Origin: CAKKQX01 sp046313915 | GTDB lineage: Bacteria; Pseudomonadota; Gammaproteobacteria; Burkholderiales; SG8-41 | Reading direction: 5' to 3' | Assembly: GCA_046313915.1 (NCBI GenBank) | Contig: JBKBXX010000047.1 | Location: 1-23,868, forward strand | Length of the DNA stretch: 23,868 nucleotides | In this document: in pieces, positions 1 through 13,091 of the stretch | Numbering within the stretch: the first letter of the stretch is position 1 | Layout: the number at the start of each line of letters is the position of its first letter | Translations under genes and position numbers: made by a program | Notes under the pieces: model-generated | The model's database searches: none | What the model was told of the DNA's origin: nothing | Seen by the model: only the letters and a program-made list of their open reading frames with translations

Positions 1-86
1 AATTCATGATTACGTCAAAAAATATGAGTTTGATTTATGGTCGAGGGTGCTTCACCATCGGCGAAATCTGATCGGGAGTACTGAAC

Positions 87-2363
87 ATGACTTTGGTCCA
101 TAACCTCGGCTTCCCGCGCATCGGGCCGCAGCGCGAACTGAAGCGTGCGCTCGAAGCGTTCTGGAAAGGCGAGACCGACGAGCGCGCGTTGCGCGCGGCC
201 GGCGCCGCACTGCGGCGGCAAAACTGGCAGGTGCAGCATGAAGCCGGCATCGATCTCATCCCGGCGGGCGATTTCGCGTGGTATGACCATGTGCTGACCG
301 CGAGCGTGATGCTGGGCAATGTGCCCGGGCGGTTCGGCAGCGGGCGCGCCGACCTGCAGACTTATTTCGCCATGGCGCGCGGAACCGCCGACGCGCCGGC
401 GCTGGAAATGACCAAGTGGTTCGATACCAATTACCACTACCTCGTTCCCGAGTTCGATTCGCATACGCGATTCCGGCTGGATGCCTGCTGGCTTGCCGAC
501 GAGGTGCGCGAAGCGCAGGCGCTCGGTATTCGCGTCAAACCGGTGGTGCTCGGACCTTTGACCTATCTCCGGCTCGGCAAAGAAAAGGAGCCGGAGTTCG
601 ACCGCTTGTCGCTGCTGCCCCGGTTGCTGCCCGTCTACCGTGAACTGCTCGATGCACTCGGGCGGCTCGGTGTCGAATGGGTGCAGCTCGATGAACCGGC
701 ACTCGGACTCGATTTGCCGCCGGCGTGGCAGCAGCGGCTCGAAGCCGTATTCGAGGCGCTGGCGGGCTGCGGCCCGAAGCTGCTGCTCGCGACTTATTTT
801 GCCGGCGTGGGGCATCTCGCGGCGCGGATCAAGGCCCTGCCGGTCGCCGGCCTGCATCTCGACCTGACTCGCGATCATTTGCAACACAATGTTTTTATTG
901 AGAATTTTCCAGAAGACCGGGTGCTGTCCCTGGGCGTCATCGATGGCCGCAACATCTGGCGCTGCGACCTCGAGCGCGCACTCGAGGTGCTGGAACCGGT
1001 TCGCTCGCGGCTGGGGGACAGGCTGTGGCTCGCGCCCGGCTGCTCGTTGTTGCATTGCCCGCTGAGTCTCGAGCAGGAAAGCGGTCTGGATCATGAGGTC
1101 AGGAGCTGGCTCGCTTTCGCGCATGAAAAGCTGAATGAACTTGCAGTGCTCAAGCGGGGCCTGAGCGAAGGTCGCGGCGCGATTGCTTCCGAACTTGCGG
1201 TCTCGAACGGCGTGCGCGCAAGCCGTGCGTCGTCGCGGCGGATCCATGATCCGGCGGTCGCGGCACGGATCGCAGCGCTGCCCGCCGCGGCGGGGCGGCG
1301 CCAATCCCCGTTCGCGCAACGCCAGCAGGTGCAGCAACGGCGCTTCCGCCTGCCGCCGTTTCCGACGACGACCATCGGCTCGTTTCCGCAGACTGCCGAC
1401 ATTCGCCGCGCGCGGCGCGATTTCAGGAACGGAACGATGGACGAAGCCGGATACAGGGAAAGTATCCGTTCGCAGATCCGGCTGGCGGTCGAAAAGCAGG
1501 AGCGGCTGGGACTGGACGTGCTGGTGCACGGCGAAGCCGAGCGCAACGACATGGTCGAATATTTCGGCGAGCAGCTCGCAGGCTTTGTCTTTACCGCCCA
1601 CGGCTGGGTGCAAAGCTACGGCTCGCGCTGTGTCAAGCCGCCGATCATCCATGGCGACGTGTCGCGGCCGCGGCCGATGACCGTCGAATGGGCAACTTAT
1701 GCCCAGAGCCTGACCAAAAAGCCGATGAAAGGCATGCTCACCGGGCCGGTGACCATTCTGCAGTGGTCATTCGTGCGGGATGATCAGCCGCGCGCGGCGA
1801 CCGCGCTGCAGATCGCGCTCGCGATCCGTGACGAAGTGCTGGATCTGGAGCGTGCCGGTATCGGCATCATCCAGATCGACGAGCCGGCGTTGCGCGAGGG
1901 CTTGCCGTTACGCGAGTCGGAGCGCCCCGGCTATCTCGAGTGGGCGACGCGCGCATTCCGCATCGCAGCCAATGCAGTGCGCGACGAAACGCAGATCCAC
2001 ACCCACATGTGTTATGCGGAATTCGCCGACATCCTGCCGGCGATCGCGAGCCTCGATGCCGACGTGATCACCATCGAGACTTCGCGTTCGGCCATGGATT
2101 TGCTGGAAGCGTTCGGCGAATTCAGCTATCCGAACGCCATCGGGCCGGGCATCTACGACATCCACTCGCCGCGCGTGCCGCAAACCGCCGAGATGATCGC
2201 TTTGCTGCAAAAAGCGCGCGCGGTGATTCCCGACGAGCGGCTGTGGGTCAATCCCGATTGCGGCCTGAAGACGCGCGGCTGGGCCGAAGTCGAGGCGGCA
2301 CTGGCAAACATGGTGAACGCGGCGCGTGAATTGCGGCAGCGCTCAGGCACGACGGCGGCGTAG
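87..2363 (+). CDS. metE: MetE, cobalamin-independent methionine synthase
   Basis: 5-methyltetrahydropteroyltriglutamate--homocysteine methyltransferase. It makes methionine in the cytosol by moving a methyl group from methyl-folate to homocysteine without vitamin B12. The product is 758 residues, close to the roughly 750 usual for the family, with two barrel halves: an N-terminal half starting MTLVHNLGFPRIG and a catalytic half beginning near the FPTTTIGSFPQT motif. The expected zinc ligands are all present: His640 and Cys642 in THMC, Glu664 in TIETSRS, and Cys725 in NPDCGLKTR. Each is one position below the E. coli numbering I recall. The ATG at 87 follows a GGGAG at 74-78 with a suitable 8-base gap. 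The stretch around residues 395-425 joining the halves is rich in Arg, Gln and Ala and looks like a low-constraint linker. The gene ahead of it lies outside the window, so its regulation is unseen. Confidence 0.97.
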   Translation: MTLVHNLGFPRIGPQRELKRALEAFWKGETDERALRAAGAALRRQNWQVQHEAGIDLIPAGDFAWYDHVLTASVMLGNVPGRFGSGRADLQTYFAMARGTADAPALEMTKWFDTNYHYLVPEFDSHTRFRLDACWLADEVREAQALGIRVKPVVLGPLTYLRLGKEKEPEFDRLSLLPRLLPVYRELLDALGRLGVEWVQLDEPALGLDLPPAWQQRLEAVFEALAGCGPKLLLATYFAGVGHLAARIKALPVAGLHLDLTRDHLQHNVFIENFPEDRVLSLGVIDGRNIWRCDLERALEVLEPVRSRLGDRLWLAPGCSLLHCPLSLEQESGLDHEVRSWLAFAHEKLNELAVLKRGLSEGRGAIASELAVSNGVRASRASSRRIHDPAVAARIAALPAAAGRRQSPFAQRQQVQQRRFRLPPFPTTTIGSFPQTADIRRARRDFRNGTMDEAGYRESIRSQIRLAVEKQERLGLDVLVHGEAERNDMVEYFGEQLAGFVFTAHGWVQSYGSRCVKPPIIHGDVSRPRPMTVEWATYAQSLTKKPMKGMLTGPVTILQWSFVRDDQPRAATALQIALAIRDEVLDLERAGIGIIQIDEPALREGLPLRESERPGYLEWATRAFRIAANAVRDETQIHTHMCYAEFADILPAIASLDADVITIETSRSAMDLLEAFGEFSYPNAIGPGIYDIHSPRVPQTAEMIALLQKARAVIPDERLWVNPDCGLKTRGWAEVEAALANMVNAARELRQRSGTTAA

Positions 2364-2435
2364 CGGGCAGGCGGCGTTGCCGTAGCGTAAATCCAGCACC
2401 CGGCATCCGCAAGGGACGATGCCGATCGCCCGCGG

Positions 2436-2822
2436 TCAGCACTGCTCCCACGGCAGCCCTTCGAAGCGCCAGCCGGTTCGGGAGTTGCGGTGGTGGTTTT
2501 CGTCGAGTTCGCCTTCGAAGCCGTGCAGCACGTTGTAGACCTTGGTGAAACCCGCTTCCTCCAGCGCGTGCCCGGCGTCGAGCGAACGGTTGCCGCTGCG
2601 GCAGATCAGCACCACGGGGCGGTCGACGCTGGTGGCTTTTTTGACGTGGGCGACGAATTCCGGATTGATTTCCCAGTTGGGACCGTCGTTCCACGCAACG
2701 TGGATGGCGCCCGCCGGGTGGCCGACGAACAGGTATTCCATTTCGCTGCGGCAATCGATGAAAACCGCGTCCGGATTTTTTTTGAGGAACTCGTAGGCTT
2801 CTTTGGGTTCGAGATGTTTCAT
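2436..2822 (-). CDS. Single-domain rhodanese-like protein
   Basis: A 128-residue, single-domain rhodanese (sulfurtransferase-type) protein with no signal peptide, so probably cytosolic. The N-terminal CDC25-type motif FIDCRS and the HPAGAIHVAW stretch are typical. The active-site loop is C74-R-S-G-N-R, whose cysteine would carry a persulfide. The acceptor is unknown. It lies on the opposite strand between metE and metH, convergent with metE (gap 72 bases) and divergent from metH (gap 144 bases). A role in sulfur handling near methionine synthesis would fit but is only inference from position. The start is the ATG at 2822; no strong ribosome binding site precedes it. The fold call is secure, the substrate is not. 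Confidence 0.9.
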   Translation of the reverse strand: MKHLEPKEAYEFLKKNPDAVFIDCRSEMEYLFVGHPAGAIHVAWNDGPNWEINPEFVAHVKKATSVDRPVVLICRSGNRSLDAGHALEEAGFTKVYNVLHGFEGELDENHHRNSRTGWRFEGLPWEQC

Positions 2823-2851
2823 GCACGGCTCGCTGCGATGAGCAGACGCAA

Positions 2852-2857
2852 ATTATA
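2852..2857 (-). promoter_or_regulatory. Candidate -10 box for the rhodanese gene
   Basis: On the minus strand the sequence reads TATAAT, a perfect sigma-70 -10 hexamer, 29 bases upstream of the rhodanese ATG. I found no convincing -35 hexamer at 16-19 bases, so this rests on the -10 box alone. Confidence 0.4.
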
Positions 2858-2910
2858 GACGCAATCGCCGGTGACTCGCCAGTTGCCGCGGCCCGCGCAC
2901 GGAGCGCATG

Positions 2911-2917
2911 TTAAAAT
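2911..2917 (+). promoter_or_regulatory. Candidate -10 box for metH
   Basis: The sequence TTAAAAT lies in a short AT-rich patch about 50 bases upstream of the metH ATG. The same TAAAATTGC string recurs at 18894 before the exoribonuclease gene. No good -35 match is seen. The 144-base divergent region is too short for a full cobalamin riboswitch plus promoter, and I saw no B12-box-like core in it. Confidence 0.35.
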
Positions 2918-2966
2918 TGCAGCTCTTTGCTTCATGGTCTTTTCCGCCGCCTGGATTCATCCGTCT

Positions 2967-6698
<3,732 letters not shown>

Positions 6699-6709
6699 GC
6701 CTGCCGCGG

Positions 6710-6724
6710 CACTGCGCAGCAGTG
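6710..6724 (+). terminator. Short hairpin after metH, weak terminator candidate
   Basis: A perfect 6-base-pair inverted repeat, CACTGC / GCAGTG, with a 3-base loop lies just downstream of the metH stop. There is no T-run after it, so it may only stabilise the mRNA 3' end. It also abuts the -10 box of the next operon. Confidence 0.3.
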
Positions 6725-6733
6725 TGTTAGCAT
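6725..6733 (+). promoter_or_regulatory. Extended -10 promoter candidate for the ABC export operon
   Basis: TG-T-TAGCAT matches an extended -10 element (TGn plus 4 of 6 -10 bases). It sits at the head of a 34-base AT-rich patch that runs up to the permease ATG at 6759, in sharp contrast to the GC-rich surroundings. No clear -35 is visible, which extended -10 promoters can tolerate. Confidence 0.4.
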
Positions 6734-6758
6734 AACTAATTGATTTAAAACATTAAAT

Positions 6759-7901
6759 ATGCTGTGGCTCGCGCTGAAAATGCTGTTTCATGAAAAAGTG
6801 CGGCTGCTGATCACGCTGCTCGGCGTCACCGTCTCGGCGATCCTGACGCTGATCGAAGTCGCGATCTATCTCGGCATGATGGGCAATGCGACGGCGCTCA
6901 TCCGCCACACCGACGCCGATCTGTGGATCACTTCCCGCAACATCCAGACTTTCGATTTCGCGCTGCCTTTTCCCGCCGCGAGGATCGACCGCGTGCGCGC
7001 GCTGCCGGAAGTGCTGTGGGCCGAAAAGCTGCTGATTTCGTGGGGCTATCTGAAACTGCCCGCGGGCGGACGCGAGCAGGTCCAGATCATCGGCTACGAT
7101 CCCGATATGGGAATCGGCGCGCCGTGGGCGATGGCCGAAGGCACGCCGGCAGCGGTCAAGGGCGGCAATTACATGATTCTCGACAAGACTTCCGAACAGC
7201 GGCTGGGGCGTCTCGAGACCGGCACGCTGTGGGAGCTCGATTTCGTCAACACCAAATACAATTTCAAGCTGACCGGCCTGTCCGACGGCATCAAGAGCTT
7301 CACCACCGCACCCATCGTCTTCATGTCCTACAGCCGCCTGAGCCGTTTTTTCGCCGACGTGGGCTGGCAGGACCAGACGGCTTTCATCGTCGCCAAGGTG
7401 AAGCCCGGCGTCGACGCGGCCGCCATCGCCCGCGCGCTGCGCGCCACGCTGCGCGACAACGACGTCTTCACCCGCGACGAATTCATCCGCAAGACGGTGC
7501 ACTACTGGACGGTGCAGACGGGGATGGGAATGGCTTTTTTCCTGACGGCGCTGCTTTCCATGATCATCGGCGGCGCGATCGTCGGCCAGACGATATACGC
7601 GAGCACCCTCGAGCATCTGCGCGAATACGGCACGCTCAAGGCGATCGGCGCGAAGAACCGGGAAATCTATCAGGTGATCCTGAGCCAGGCGGCGCTCGGC
7701 GCGGTGGCGGGTTTCGGCGCAGCCGCGGTGCTGGTGCTGCTGGTGAGAGGCGGGATCGAGAGCGCGGGCGTTCCGCTTCATTTCAGCCCGGCGCTGTTTG
7801 GCGCAGTGTTTCTCGTGGTTCTCGTCTCGTGTCTCGCCTCGGCGTATTTTTCGGTGAGCAAGATCAGGACGCTCGATCCGGTCAGCGTTTTCAAGGCGTG
7901 A
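6759..7901 (+). CDS. ABC transporter permease, DevC/MacB-FtsX type
   Basis: Inner-membrane permease of a mechanotransmission-type ABC exporter, 380 residues. An N-terminal transmembrane helix (about residues 15-40) is followed by a large periplasmic domain (about 45-250) and three C-terminal helices (about 256-280, 303-330, 345-370), the FtsX/MacB-like topology. The cytoplasmic stretch LREYGTLKAIGAKNREIYQVI between helices is the conserved coupling region that contacts the ATPase. It is shorter than MacB and lacks a fused ATPase, so DevC is the closest comparison. It is the first gene of a permease-ATPase-adaptor operon; the ATPase start lies 9 bases after its stop. The cargo cannot be read from the sequence. 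In cyanobacteria the DevBCA system exports glycolipids, but homologues elsewhere have varied substrates. Confidence 0.88.
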   Translation: MLWLALKMLFHEKVRLLITLLGVTVSAILTLIEVAIYLGMMGNATALIRHTDADLWITSRNIQTFDFALPFPAARIDRVRALPEVLWAEKLLISWGYLKLPAGGREQVQIIGYDPDMGIGAPWAMAEGTPAAVKGGNYMILDKTSEQRLGRLETGTLWELDFVNTKYNFKLTGLSDGIKSFTTAPIVFMSYSRLSRFFADVGWQDQTAFIVAKVKPGVDAAAIARALRATLRDNDVFTRDEFIRKTVHYWTVQTGMGMAFFLTALLSMIIGGAIVGQTIYASTLEHLREYGTLKAIGAKNREIYQVILSQAALGAVAGFGAAAVLVLLVRGGIESAGVPLHFSPALFGAVFLVVLVSCLASAYFSVSKIRTLDPVSVFKA

Positions 7902-7909
7902 ATGCCGTC

Positions 7910-8590
7910 ATGCCGTCGCTGCTCGAAGTGCGCGATGTCAGCAAGATTTACGGCGAAGGCGACAACGCGGTCGCGGCGGTGCGCTCGGTGAGCCTCGCCG
8001 TTGACCGCGGCCAGGTGCTGCTGGTGATGGGGCCGTCGGGTTCGGGCAAGACCACGCTGCTGTCGATGATGGGCTGCATTCTGCGCCCGACCAGCGGCGA
8101 AGTCGTGATCGACGGGCGGCTGGTGAGCGCGCTGCCCGAAAGCGAATTGCCCGAAATCCGCAGAAAATATATCGGTTTCGTGTTTCAATCCTTCAACCTG
8201 TTTCCTTCACTGACGGCGCAGGAAAACGTGGAACTGGTCCTCAGGCTCAAGCAGGCGGGAAAAACGGCCGCTGTGCTCAAGGCGACCGCGCGCGGCCTGC
8301 TGGAAAGCGTCGGGCTCGGCAAGCGCGCCCATCTCTATCCGGCCGATCTGAGCGGCGGCGAGAAACAGCGCACCGCGCTCGCGCGCGCGCTGGCGGGCGA
8401 CCCGGCGATCATCCTCGCCGACGAGCCCACCGCCAATCTCGATTCCGCGACGGGAATCGGCGTGCTCACTTTGCTCCGAAACCTCGCCGGCCAAAGCGGG
8501 AAAGCGGTGGTCATCGTGAGCCACGATCCCCGCGCGCAGGCTCTGGCCGACCGCGTGGCGGTGCTGGAAGACGGGAGGCTGCGCGCATGA
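7910..8590 (+). CDS. ABC transporter ATPase, DevA/LolD/MacB type
   Basis: Cytoplasmic ATPase of 226 residues that powers the exporter. Walker A is GPSGSGKTT at residues 41-49 (Lys47), the Q-loop region is FVFQSFNLFPSLT, the ABC signature LSGGEKQR begins at 147, and Walker B is IILADEP with Asp171 and catalytic Glu172, followed by the switch histidine in VIVSHD. This motif set places it in the LolD/MacB/DevA branch. The ATG at 7910 was chosen because the protein then begins MPSLLEVRDVSKIYG, the normal start of this family. An earlier ATG at 7902 is in another frame. The gene ends in an ATGA overlap with the adaptor gene, which suggests translational coupling. Confidence 0.93.
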   Translation: MPSLLEVRDVSKIYGEGDNAVAAVRSVSLAVDRGQVLLVMGPSGSGKTTLLSMMGCILRPTSGEVVIDGRLVSALPESELPEIRRKYIGFVFQSFNLFPSLTAQENVELVLRLKQAGKTAAVLKATARGLLESVGLGKRAHLYPADLSGGEKQRTALARALAGDPAIILADEPTANLDSATGIGVLTLLRNLAGQSGKAVVIVSHDPRAQALADRVAVLEDGRLRA

Positions 8591-9609
8591 AGCGGACGGC
8601 GATCGCGGCGCTCGCCGTCGTGGCGGCAGCGGCCGGAGCCTACGTTTTTCTGCGGCAGGATCGCCCGCCCCCCGCGCCCCCGCCTGCTGCTGTGCACGCC
8701 CAGGTCGCGGCCGAAGGCAGGGTCACCGCCATGCCGGGATTCGATGTCCATGTCGGCACCGGTGAGTTGAACGGGAAAATCGAGCGCATCCTGGTGCGGG
8801 AAGGCGACCGCGTCGAGCAGGGCGAGGTCATCGCCATTTTGCAAAACGAGGATCTCAAGGCGCGCGTGAGACAGGCCGAGCGCGAGCTGGCGGTGGCGCA
8901 GGCGCGGCTGCGCGAAGTGCGGGCCGGCGCGCGGCAGGAGGAAATCCTCGCCGCGGCTGCCGCGCTCGAAGGCGCGACCGCGGCGATGGAGGAGGCGCAG
9001 CGCCTGCTCGAGCGCTACCGCGGGCTGCGCGAGCAGGGCATGGTTTCGCAAGCGGCTTTCGACGAGAAAGAGCGGATATTCAGGGCGGCGCGCGCCGCCG
9101 TGAAGGAAGCCGAACAGCGGAAAAAACTGCTGGAAAGCGGGCCGCGGCCCGAGACGGTGCGGCTTTACGAAGACCAGGTGAGCCTTGCGCGGGCGCAACT
9201 CGAATACAGCCACAAACTGCTCGAAAAAACCTTCATCCGGGCGCCGATCGCGGGCACGGTGATCGAGCGCTTTCTCGACGAAGGCGAAGGCATCACCCCG
9301 GAAATCCCGATCGTCGCGCTCGTCGATCTGGGCCGCACCTGGATCAACGCCGAAGTGGATGAAACCGACAGCGGCAGGATCGGCGTCGGCGATGTCGCGG
9401 AAGTCACTTCCGACGCGTTCCGCGGCAGGATTTTCAAGGGACGCGTGGTGCAGATCGCGCAATACGCAGGGGTGCGTAAAATCGTTCCCGGCAACCCGGC
9501 GGTCAATCTCGGCCTCAAGGTGGTGCAGGTGAAAATCGTGCTCGACGAGGCGGCGCCGCTCAGGCTCGGCATGACCGTTTACGTGAAAATCGCGCCGCGG
9601 CGGGACTAA
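8587..9609 (+). CDS. Membrane-fusion (HlyD/DevB-type) adaptor
   Basis: Periplasmic adaptor of the exporter, 340 residues. An uncleaved N-terminal anchor (about residues 5-21) is followed by a Pro-rich spacer, half of a lipoyl-like domain (LNGKIERILVREGDRVEQGE), a long helical hairpin rich in Ala, Glu, Arg and Gln (about 90-210, coiled coil), the second lipoyl half (FIRAPIAGTVIERFLDEGE), and a beta-barrel domain to the C-terminus. Such adaptors connect the inner-membrane pump to an outer-membrane channel of the TolC type. No TolC homologue is encoded in the window, so the channel would have to come from elsewhere. Its start overlaps the ATPase stop by four bases. It is convergent with the phosphatase gene 30 bases downstream. 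Confidence 0.9.
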   Translation: MKRTAIAALAVVAAAAGAYVFLRQDRPPPAPPPAAVHAQVAAEGRVTAMPGFDVHVGTGELNGKIERILVREGDRVEQGEVIAILQNEDLKARVRQAERELAVAQARLREVRAGARQEEILAAAAALEGATAAMEEAQRLLERYRGLREQGMVSQAAFDEKERIFRAARAAVKEAEQRKKLLESGPRPETVRLYEDQVSLARAQLEYSHKLLEKTFIRAPIAGTVIERFLDEGEGITPEIPIVALVDLGRTWINAEVDETDSGRIGVGDVAEVTSDAFRGRIFKGRVVQIAQYAGVRKIVPGNPAVNLGLKVVQVKIVLDEAAPLRLGMTVYVKIAPRRD

Positions 9610-9639
9610 ACGCGGGGGCTGCCGGCGCCGCGCTTCGCG

Positions 9640-11079
9640 CTAGTTGCCGCGGATCAGGCGGTGCAAATGCCTGCCGAAATCGGTGTTGTCCTGGTAGCCC
9701 CGGAACAGCTCGGCGCCCGGTCCGATCGCGCCGACCGGCACCGGCTGCGACGTGTGCCCCGAAGTGCCCCAGTAAAAACCGGTCTGGCGCGCGACCATGC
9801 GCCCCAGCGCGTTTTGCGGCAGATAGCTGAAGTTGTGTTCGCGCGTTTTCCGGGCAAGCACGAGCTCGCGCAGATCGGCATCCAGCCGGAAACCGGGAAA
9901 ATGCCGCGCGAGCAGCGCGTCGAGCACTTCGCCTGACGGTTTGTCGCCGAGTTTTGCGCTGACGGCACCGAACGACATGGTGATGGGCGCGAGCATCCGC
10001 AGCTGGGTCTCCCCGGCATGGAAGCGGTTCTCGCTCGACGGCGTGGCGAGATCCTTCAACGCGTAAGTCGGCGAGAAGCCACCGGTTTCGTGGTCGCCGG
10101 TCACGATCAGCAGCGTTTCCGGATGGCGGCGCTGGAACTCGAGCGCGATTTTCACCGCGTCGTCGAAAGCCCACAGCGCGTGCATCAGCGCGGCCGCGTC
10201 GTTGGCGTGTCCCGCGCTGTCGATGTTTTCGTTTTCCACCAGCAGCACGAAGCCGTTGGGGCTGTCCTGCGCCAGTATTTTCAGCGCGGCGGCGGTCATC
10301 TCCGCGGTGGAAGGCTCCCGCGCCGCAGTGCGGTCGATCTCGAAATCCATGTCGTCGTCGGCGAACAGCCCGAGCAGCCGCGGAGTGGATGCGGCCGCGA
10401 GCGCGGCGGTGTTTCGCGCCACCTGATAGCCTTTGGCGCGGAAAGCGGCGATGACGTCCACGCCGTCTTTTCTTTTGCCGCCGGGCGCGCTCGCGGGCAG
10501 GAAGTGATCGGCGCCGCCGCCCATCAGCACATCCGGTTCCAGCGCGAGATACTGGTCGACCAGCGCCTGCGAATCGCGGCGCGATCGGGCGTGCAGGCTG
10601 AAAGCCGCGGGAGTCGCGTCGTACACCGCGGCGGTCGTCACCAGCCCGATGCGCTTGCCCGCGGCTTTCGCGATTTCCATCGCCGTGGGTGCGGGCTTGC
10701 CGTCGGGGGTGACCGCGATGGCGCCGTTTTCCACCTTGAAGCCGGTGGACATCGCCGAGCCCGCCGCTGCCGAATCGGTCACGTAGGCGTCGCTCGGGGA
10801 AGTGCTGAGCAGCCCCAGCACGCCTTGCCTGAACACCACGTCGGTGACGACGAAAGGCTGCTCGCGCAACACCTTGCTCGATTGTCTGCCGAAATCCCAC
10901 TGGGTGGCGGCGGCACCGTCGGCGAACATGATGATGATGTTCGTGGGCGCTTGTGCGGCGGGGGCGGCGGAGATGCCGAGGAGCGCCGCGGCCGCGCCTG
11001 CCAGCGCGAGCGCGGCGCCTGCGCGCAGTCTGCGCGCGAACGTCAACCACGGCGAAGGTGTCGAATGCGGGCGATGCAT
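9640..11079 (-). CDS. Secreted alkaline phosphatase (PhoA superfamily)
   Basis: Metal-dependent phosphomonoesterase, 479 residues, likely periplasmic. Residues 1-44 form a long signal peptide with an Arg-rich start (ARRLR), an Ala/Leu-rich core and an AAQA cleavage site. Catalytic features of the family are present: Asp54 in the first metal motif MFADGAA, nucleophile Ser103 in VTDSAAAG, the ENENIDSAGHAND metal motif, TGDHETGG with an Asp-His pair, and a late His in SGHTSQPVPV. The ATG at 11079 has a GAGGA ribosome binding site about 8 bases upstream on the minus strand. Close homologues are called alkaline phosphatase; the true substrate could be another phosphate ester. A promoter lies upstream, but I saw no convincing Pho box. 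Confidence 0.93.
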   Translation of the reverse strand: MHRPHSTPSPWLTFARRLRAGAALALAGAAAALLGISAAPAAQAPTNIIIMFADGAAATQWDFGRQSSKVLREQPFVVTDVVFRQGVLGLLSTSPSDAYVTDSAAAGSAMSTGFKVENGAIAVTPDGKPAPTAMEIAKAAGKRIGLVTTAAVYDATPAAFSLHARSRRDSQALVDQYLALEPDVLMGGGADHFLPASAPGGKRKDGVDVIAAFRAKGYQVARNTAALAAASTPRLLGLFADDDMDFEIDRTAAREPSTAEMTAAALKILAQDSPNGFVLLVENENIDSAGHANDAAALMHALWAFDDAVKIALEFQRRHPETLLIVTGDHETGGFSPTYALKDLATPSSENRFHAGETQLRMLAPITMSFGAVSAKLGDKPSGEVLDALLARHFPGFRLDADLRELVLARKTREHNFSYLPQNALGRMVARQTGFYWGTSGHTSQPVPVGAIGPGAELFRGYQDNTDFGRHLHRLIRGN

Positions 11080-11132
11080 GGCGTTTTTCCTCGAGAGCGG
11101 GTTTTTTGGGCGAAGGACGACAGACGCGCCCG

Positions 11133-11163
11133 ATCATAAACGAGACCGCGGCTCGGCTGTCAA
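11133..11163 (-). promoter_or_regulatory. Sigma-70-type promoter for the alkaline phosphatase
   Basis: Reading on the minus strand, a perfect -35 TTGACA (11163-11158) and a -10 TATGAT (11138-11133; 5 of 6 bases) are separated by 19 bases, slightly over the optimum. The predicted transcript would start about 45-50 bases before the phosphatase ATG. This is the best-matched -35/-10 pair in the window. Confidence 0.55.
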
Positions 11164-11189
11164 TGGCGGTGGGCTGCGCGCCGCCTCGC

Positions 11190-11195
11190 TATAAT
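11190..11195 (+). promoter_or_regulatory. Candidate -10 box upstream of the DMT gene
   Basis: A perfect TATAAT lies 94 bases before the DMT/DUF486 start. A second AT-rich site, TAAAAT at 11261-11266, lies closer to the gene. Neither has a clear -35, so which one is used cannot be told. The 210-base region is a divergent promoter region shared with the phosphatase gene. Confidence 0.4.
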
Positions 11196-11289
11196 CCTGG
11201 TCGCGCCGCCGTGCCTGCCGCTGAGCGTGGCCCGGCGTGGCATGCGCGCCCGAGCGTTTGTAAAATATTTAATTAAAACAAGGAATTAC

Positions 11290-11643
11290 ATGTTTTCTTT
11301 GCCTTCTCCTGCGCTACCGGCGGCGTTGTTGCTGGTGGCTTCCAACCTGTTCATGACTTTTGCTTGGTACGGCCATCTCAAGAATTTCAGCAGCAGCCCG
11401 TGGTGGTTCGCGGCGCTGGTGTCGTGGGGCATCGCGCTGTTCGAATACCTGCTCCAGGTTCCCGCCAACCGCATCGGTTTTACGGCGATGAACCTGGCGC
11501 AGCTCAAAATCCTGCAGGAGGTGATCACGCTCGCGGTGTTCGTGCCGTTTGCCGTTCTCTACATGGGGCAGGAGATCAAAATGAACTATCTCTATGCCGG
11601 TTGCTGCCTGCTGGGCGCGGTATACTTCATTTTTCGCGGCTGA
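11290..11643 (+). CDS. Small DMT-superfamily membrane protein (DUF486)
   Basis: A 117-residue integral membrane protein with four predicted helices (about residues 8-28, 38-56, 77-95, 99-116). The family-typical features are FMTFAWYGHLK near the N-terminus, then ALFEYLLQVPANRIG, LKILQEVITL and the closing YLYAGCCLLGAVYFIF. This is the DUF486/DMT_6 family, related to small drug/metabolite transporters; no substrate is established. The ATG at 11290 is supported by an AAGGA at 11280-11284 five bases upstream. An in-frame upstream extension to 11227 is poor in family similarity and lacks a site. A hairpin followed by a T-run lies after the stop. Confidence 0.88.
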   Translation: MFSLPSPALPAALLLVASNLFMTFAWYGHLKNFSSSPWWFAALVSWGIALFEYLLQVPANRIGFTAMNLAQLKILQEVITLAVFVPFAVLYMGQEIKMNYLYAGCCLLGAVYFIFRG

Positions 11644-11644
11644 G

Positions 11645-11689
11645 AACCCGACCATCGGGAAACCGGCGCTGCATCGGGGTTGTTTTTTT
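11645..11689 (+). terminator. Rho-independent terminator or attenuator before mpl
   Basis: AACCCGA (11645-11651) can pair with TCGGGGTT (11674-11681, one bulged base), and seven Ts follow at 11683-11689. The same upstream CCCGA can instead pair with TCGGG at 11655-11659 across a 3-base loop. The two pairings exclude each other. The element lies between the DMT gene and mpl. Confidence 0.5.
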
Positions 11690-11711
11690 GTAGCCGCGGC
11701 CATTTTTTCCA

Positions 11712-13087
<1,376 letters not shown>

Positions 13088-13091
<4 letters not shown>

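Noticed and set aside
1..86. Possible partial gene or MetR operator before metE
   Set aside because: No open frame of use and no clear TGAA-N5-TTCA-type site in the visible bases.
15..1652. 545-codon minus-strand open frame opposite metE
   Set aside because: Antisense to the confirmed metE frame with no family motif.
2401..2424. CGGCAT/ATGCCG inverted repeat between metE and the rhodanese gene
   Set aside because: Only six pairs with a 12-base loop and no T-run; too weak to call a terminator.
2871..2966. In-frame N-terminal extension of MetH from GTG 2871, with a hydrophobic patch resembling a signal peptide
   Set aside because: MetH is cytosolic, its family starts near the ATG at 2967, and the candidate promoter lies inside the extension.
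2823..2966. Possible cobalamin riboswitch before metH
   Set aside because: The region is short and I could see no B12-box core or the expected stems.
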